Assembly: GCF_000503215.1 (NCBI RefSeq)
Contig: NZ_AYTD01000017.1
Span: forward strand, 620,001-684,000
Length of the DNA: 64,000 nucleotides
From: Pseudomonas canadensis
GTDB lineage: Bacteria > Pseudomonadota > Gammaproteobacteria > Pseudomonadales > Pseudomonadaceae
Direction: 5' to 3'
A program made the position numbers and the translations under genes. How positions within the stretch are numbered: position 1 is the first letter of the stretch; each line of letters starts with the position of its first letter. Of the stretch, positions 62,078-64,000 are shown piece after piece. The notes under the pieces were generated by a model, which was not told where the DNA came from, ran no database searches, and was given only the letters and a program-made list of their open reading frames with translations.

Positions 62078-62698
62078 ATGCTCAAGCAAGCACTCGCGCA
62101 AAACGGTTTGATCGCCATCCTGCGCGGCATTCGCCCGGACGAAGCCCAGGCTGTCGGCCAGGTGCTGTACCAGGCAGGGTTTCGGGTGATCGAAGTCCCG
62201 CTGAATTCGCCTGATCCCTACACCAGTATCCGCACCCTGCGCGACAGTTTGCCCGCCGATTGCCTGATCGGTGCTGGCACGGTGTTGACGCCGGAGCAGG
62301 TCGAGCACGTGAAGGCTGCTGGTGGCCAGGTGATCGTTATGCCCCACAGCGATGCCAAGGTGTTGCGTGCCGCCAAAGCCGCGGGCCTGTTTCTGTCCCC
62401 GGGCGTGGCCACGCCCACCGAAGCCTTCGCCGCACTGGCCGAAGGTGCTGACGTGTTGAAGCTGTTCCCCGCCGAGCAAATGGGCCCTTCGGTGATCAAG
62501 GCGTGGCTGGCGGTATTGCCGGCCGGCACCTTGCTGCTGCCGGTGGGTGGCATTACCCCGGACAACATGCAGGTGTTCATCGACGCCGGCGCCAAAGGTT
62601 TCGGGCTGGGTTCCGGGTTGTTCAAACCGGGTATGACCGTGGATCAGGTAGCGAGTCGCGCCCAGGCTTATGTCGCCGCCTGGAAAGCCCTGAACTGA
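62078..62698 (+). CDS. dgoA: 2-dehydro-3-deoxy-6-phosphogalactonate aldolase
   Basis: A 206-residue class I aldolase that splits the phosphorylated intermediate to pyruvate and glyceraldehyde-3-phosphate. The KDPG-aldolase fold shows GLIAILRGIRPDEA, GFRVIEVPLNSPDP, GAGTVLTPEQV, and the Schiff-base Lys in ADVLKLFPAEQMGP. The galactonate version is chosen over KDPG aldolase because of dgoK and dgoD on either side. Confidence 0.95.
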   Translation: MLKQALAQNGLIAILRGIRPDEAQAVGQVLYQAGFRVIEVPLNSPDPYTSIRTLRDSLPADCLIGAGTVLTPEQVEHVKAAGGQVIVMPHSDAKVLRAAKAAGLFLSPGVATPTEAFAALAEGADVLKLFPAEQMGPSVIKAWLAVLPAGTLLLPVGGITPDNMQVFIDAGAKGFGLGSGLFKPGMTVDQVASRAQAYVAAWKALN

Positions 62699-62745
62699 AT
62701 CAAGTTTCGCGCCCACAGGCGCCGCATCTATAAGAGAGATAACAG

Positions 62746-63894
62746 ATGAAAATAACCAAACTGACGACCTTTATCGTCCCTCCGCGCTGGTGCTTCCTCA
62801 AGGTCGAGACCGACCAGGGCGTGACCGGCTGGGGTGAGCCCGTGGTCGAAGGCCGCGCTCACACCGTGGCGGCTGCCGTTGAAGAACTGTCCGACTACCT
62901 GATCGGCAAAGACCCACGCAATATCGAAGACATCTGGACCGTGCTCTATCGCGGCGGCTTTTATCGCGGCGGCGCCGTGCACATGAGCGCCCTCGCCGGC
63001 ATCGACCAGGCGCTGTGGGACATCAAGGGCAAGGCCCTCGGTGTTTCCGTCAGCGACTTGCTCGGTGGCCAGGTGCGCGACAAGATCCGCGTGTACTCAT
63101 GGATCGGTGGCGACCGTCCCGCCGACACCGCCCGCGCTGCCAAAGAGGCCGTGGCCCGTGGCTTCACGGCGGTAAAAATGAACGGCACCGAAGAGCTGCA
63201 GTTCGTCGACAGCTTCGAAAAGGTCGACCTGGCCCTGGCCAACGTCGCCGCCGTGCGTGATGCGGTCGGCCCCAACGTCGGCATCGGCGTCGACTTCCAT
63301 GGCCGGGTGCACAAGCCCATGGCCAAGGTGCTGATGAAGGAACTCGACCCGTACAAACTGATGTTCATCGAAGAGCCGGTGCTCAGCGAGAACTACGAAG
63401 CGCTGAAAGAGCTGGCCCCGTTGACCAGCACGCCGATTGCCCTGGGCGAGCGCCTGTTCTCGCGTTGGGATTTCAAGCGTGTGCTCAGCGAAGGCTACGT
63501 CGACATCATCCAGCCGGATGCGTCCCATGCCGGTGGCATCACCGAAACCCGCAAGATCGCCAACATGGCCGAAGCCTACGACGTGGCCCTGGCCCTGCAC
63601 TGCCCGCTGGGCCCGATTGCCCTGGCGGCGTGCCTGCAACTGGACGCGGTCTGCTACAACGCGTTTATCCAGGAACAAAGCCTGGGCATTCACTACAACG
63701 AGAGCAATGACCTGCTCGATTACGTGCGCGATCCGGGCGTGTTCGACTATGACCAAGGCTTTGTGAAGATCCCCAACGGACCGGGCCTGGGCATCGAGAT
63801 CAATGAGGAATACGTGATCGAACGCGCGGCCATCGGCCACCGCTGGCGTAATCCGATCTGGCGGCATGCCGACGGCAGCTTCGCCGAGTGGTAA
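62746..63894 (+). CDS. dgoD: D-galactonate dehydratase
   Basis: A 382-residue enolase-superfamily enzyme that dehydrates D-galactonate, the first catabolic step. Metal ligands Asp183, Glu209 and Glu235 and the catalytic His185 fall exactly at the positions known for E. coli DgoD. GVDFHGR, FIEEPV and ALGERLFSRWDF are visible. Same direction as dgoK-dgoA with a 47-base gap. No transporter or GntR-type regulator is in the window; they may lie downstream. Confidence 0.97.
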   Translation: MKITKLTTFIVPPRWCFLKVETDQGVTGWGEPVVEGRAHTVAAAVEELSDYLIGKDPRNIEDIWTVLYRGGFYRGGAVHMSALAGIDQALWDIKGKALGVSVSDLLGGQVRDKIRVYSWIGGDRPADTARAAKEAVARGFTAVKMNGTEELQFVDSFEKVDLALANVAAVRDAVGPNVGIGVDFHGRVHKPMAKVLMKELDPYKLMFIEEPVLSENYEALKELAPLTSTPIALGERLFSRWDFKRVLSEGYVDIIQPDASHAGGITETRKIANMAEAYDVALALHCPLGPIALAACLQLDAVCYNAFIQEQSLGIHYNESNDLLDYVRDPGVFDYDQGFVKIPNGPGLGIEINEEYVIERAAIGHRWRNPIWRHADGSFAEW

Positions 63895-63905
63895 GCACCG
63901 CTTAT

Positions 63906-63996
63906 CTGTAGGAGCCGGCTCGGCGATTGCGGTGGATCAGCCACTGCCGGTGTCGACTGGCGCGCCGCCATCGCCGGCAAGTCGGCTCCTACAAGT
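63906..63996. repeat. Decayed REPIN
   Basis: The left arm (63906-63925) reads CTGTAGGAGCCGGCTCGGCG, with TTGC lost from the core. The right arm (about 63969-63996) has CCGGCAAGTCGG with one mismatch and a diverged end. Both are recognisable but degenerate. Confidence 0.85.
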
Positions 63997-64000
63997 TGGT

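Noticed and set aside
45010..63996. Repeated GTAGGAGC elements as a possible CRISPR array
   Set aside because: They are scattered, inverted pairs with conserved cores and no regular unique spacers: REPs, not CRISPR.

Overview
The window is a 64 kb stretch of chromosome from a gamma-proteobacterium of the genus Pseudomonas, most likely the P. fluorescens group. This rests on near-canonical Pseudomonas protein sequences, the gene order atp operon - parB - parA - rsmG - mnmG ... mnmE - yidC - yidD - rnpA - rpmH - oriC - dnaA - dnaN - recF - gyrB, and many REP/REPIN elements with a GGAGCCGGCTTGCCGGCG-type core. There are no rRNA or tRNA genes, CRISPR arrays, prophage genes or insertion sequences. 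The species is inferred, not proved.

Layout. 1-3.4 kb: end of a bacterial alpha-2-macroglobulin and its partner pbpC, then a small gene of unknown role. 3.4-7.6 kb: glmS (with an unoccupied Tn7 attachment site), a DeoR-type regulator and glmU, which together make and control UDP-GlcNAc. 7.7-14.9 kb: the complete F1Fo ATP synthase operon atpIBEFHAGDC on the minus strand, with its own promoter and terminator. 15-19.2 kb: parB, parA, rsmG and mnmG. 19.2-19.8 kb: a gene-free, AT-rich stretch with a cluster of DnaA boxes (second-origin-like). 19.8-23.8 kb: a Fur-box-preceded ECF sigma / FecR / TonB-receptor iron-uptake module inserted between mnmG and mnmE. 23.8-27.8 kb: mnmE, yidC, yidD, rnpA, rpmH. 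27.8-28.4 kb: oriC. 28.4-34.6 kb: dnaA-dnaN-recF-gyrB, with three parS centromere sites in or near recF and after gyrB. 34.7-38.8 kb: a divergent signalling locus (OmpR-type regulator; exported FecR-domain protein plus CHASE2 sensor kinase). 39-44 kb: plsC, gmhB, glyS, glyQ, tag. 44-50.6 kb: lpxL-type acyltransferase, a small TPR protein, trkA, rsmB, fmt, def, and a shortened LysM-family protein. 50.6-55.3 kb: dprA, tsaC, qor, hemF, aroE. 55.4-60.7 kb: a SulP transporter and the choline-sulfate genes choX, betC and a divergent LysR regulator. 60.7-63.9 kb: a DOPA-dioxygenase-like protein and the D-galactonate catabolic genes dgoK, dgoA, dgoD.

How it fits together. The core is the replication-origin domain: initiator, clamp, gyrase, ParAB with its parS sites, and an unusually dense field of perfect DnaA boxes (29 counted by hand in 64 kb). 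Translation, cell-envelope and energy genes flank it. Accessory modules (iron uptake, CHASE2/FecR signalling, choline sulfate, galactonate) sit at the edges of conserved blocks, and REPINs fill many intergenic gaps outside the 7.7-39 kb core. I did not find a clearly new defence, secretion or biosynthetic system. The least explained items are the CHASE2/FecR/response-regulator locus, the LysM-less envelope protein and the small gene at 3008-3385.
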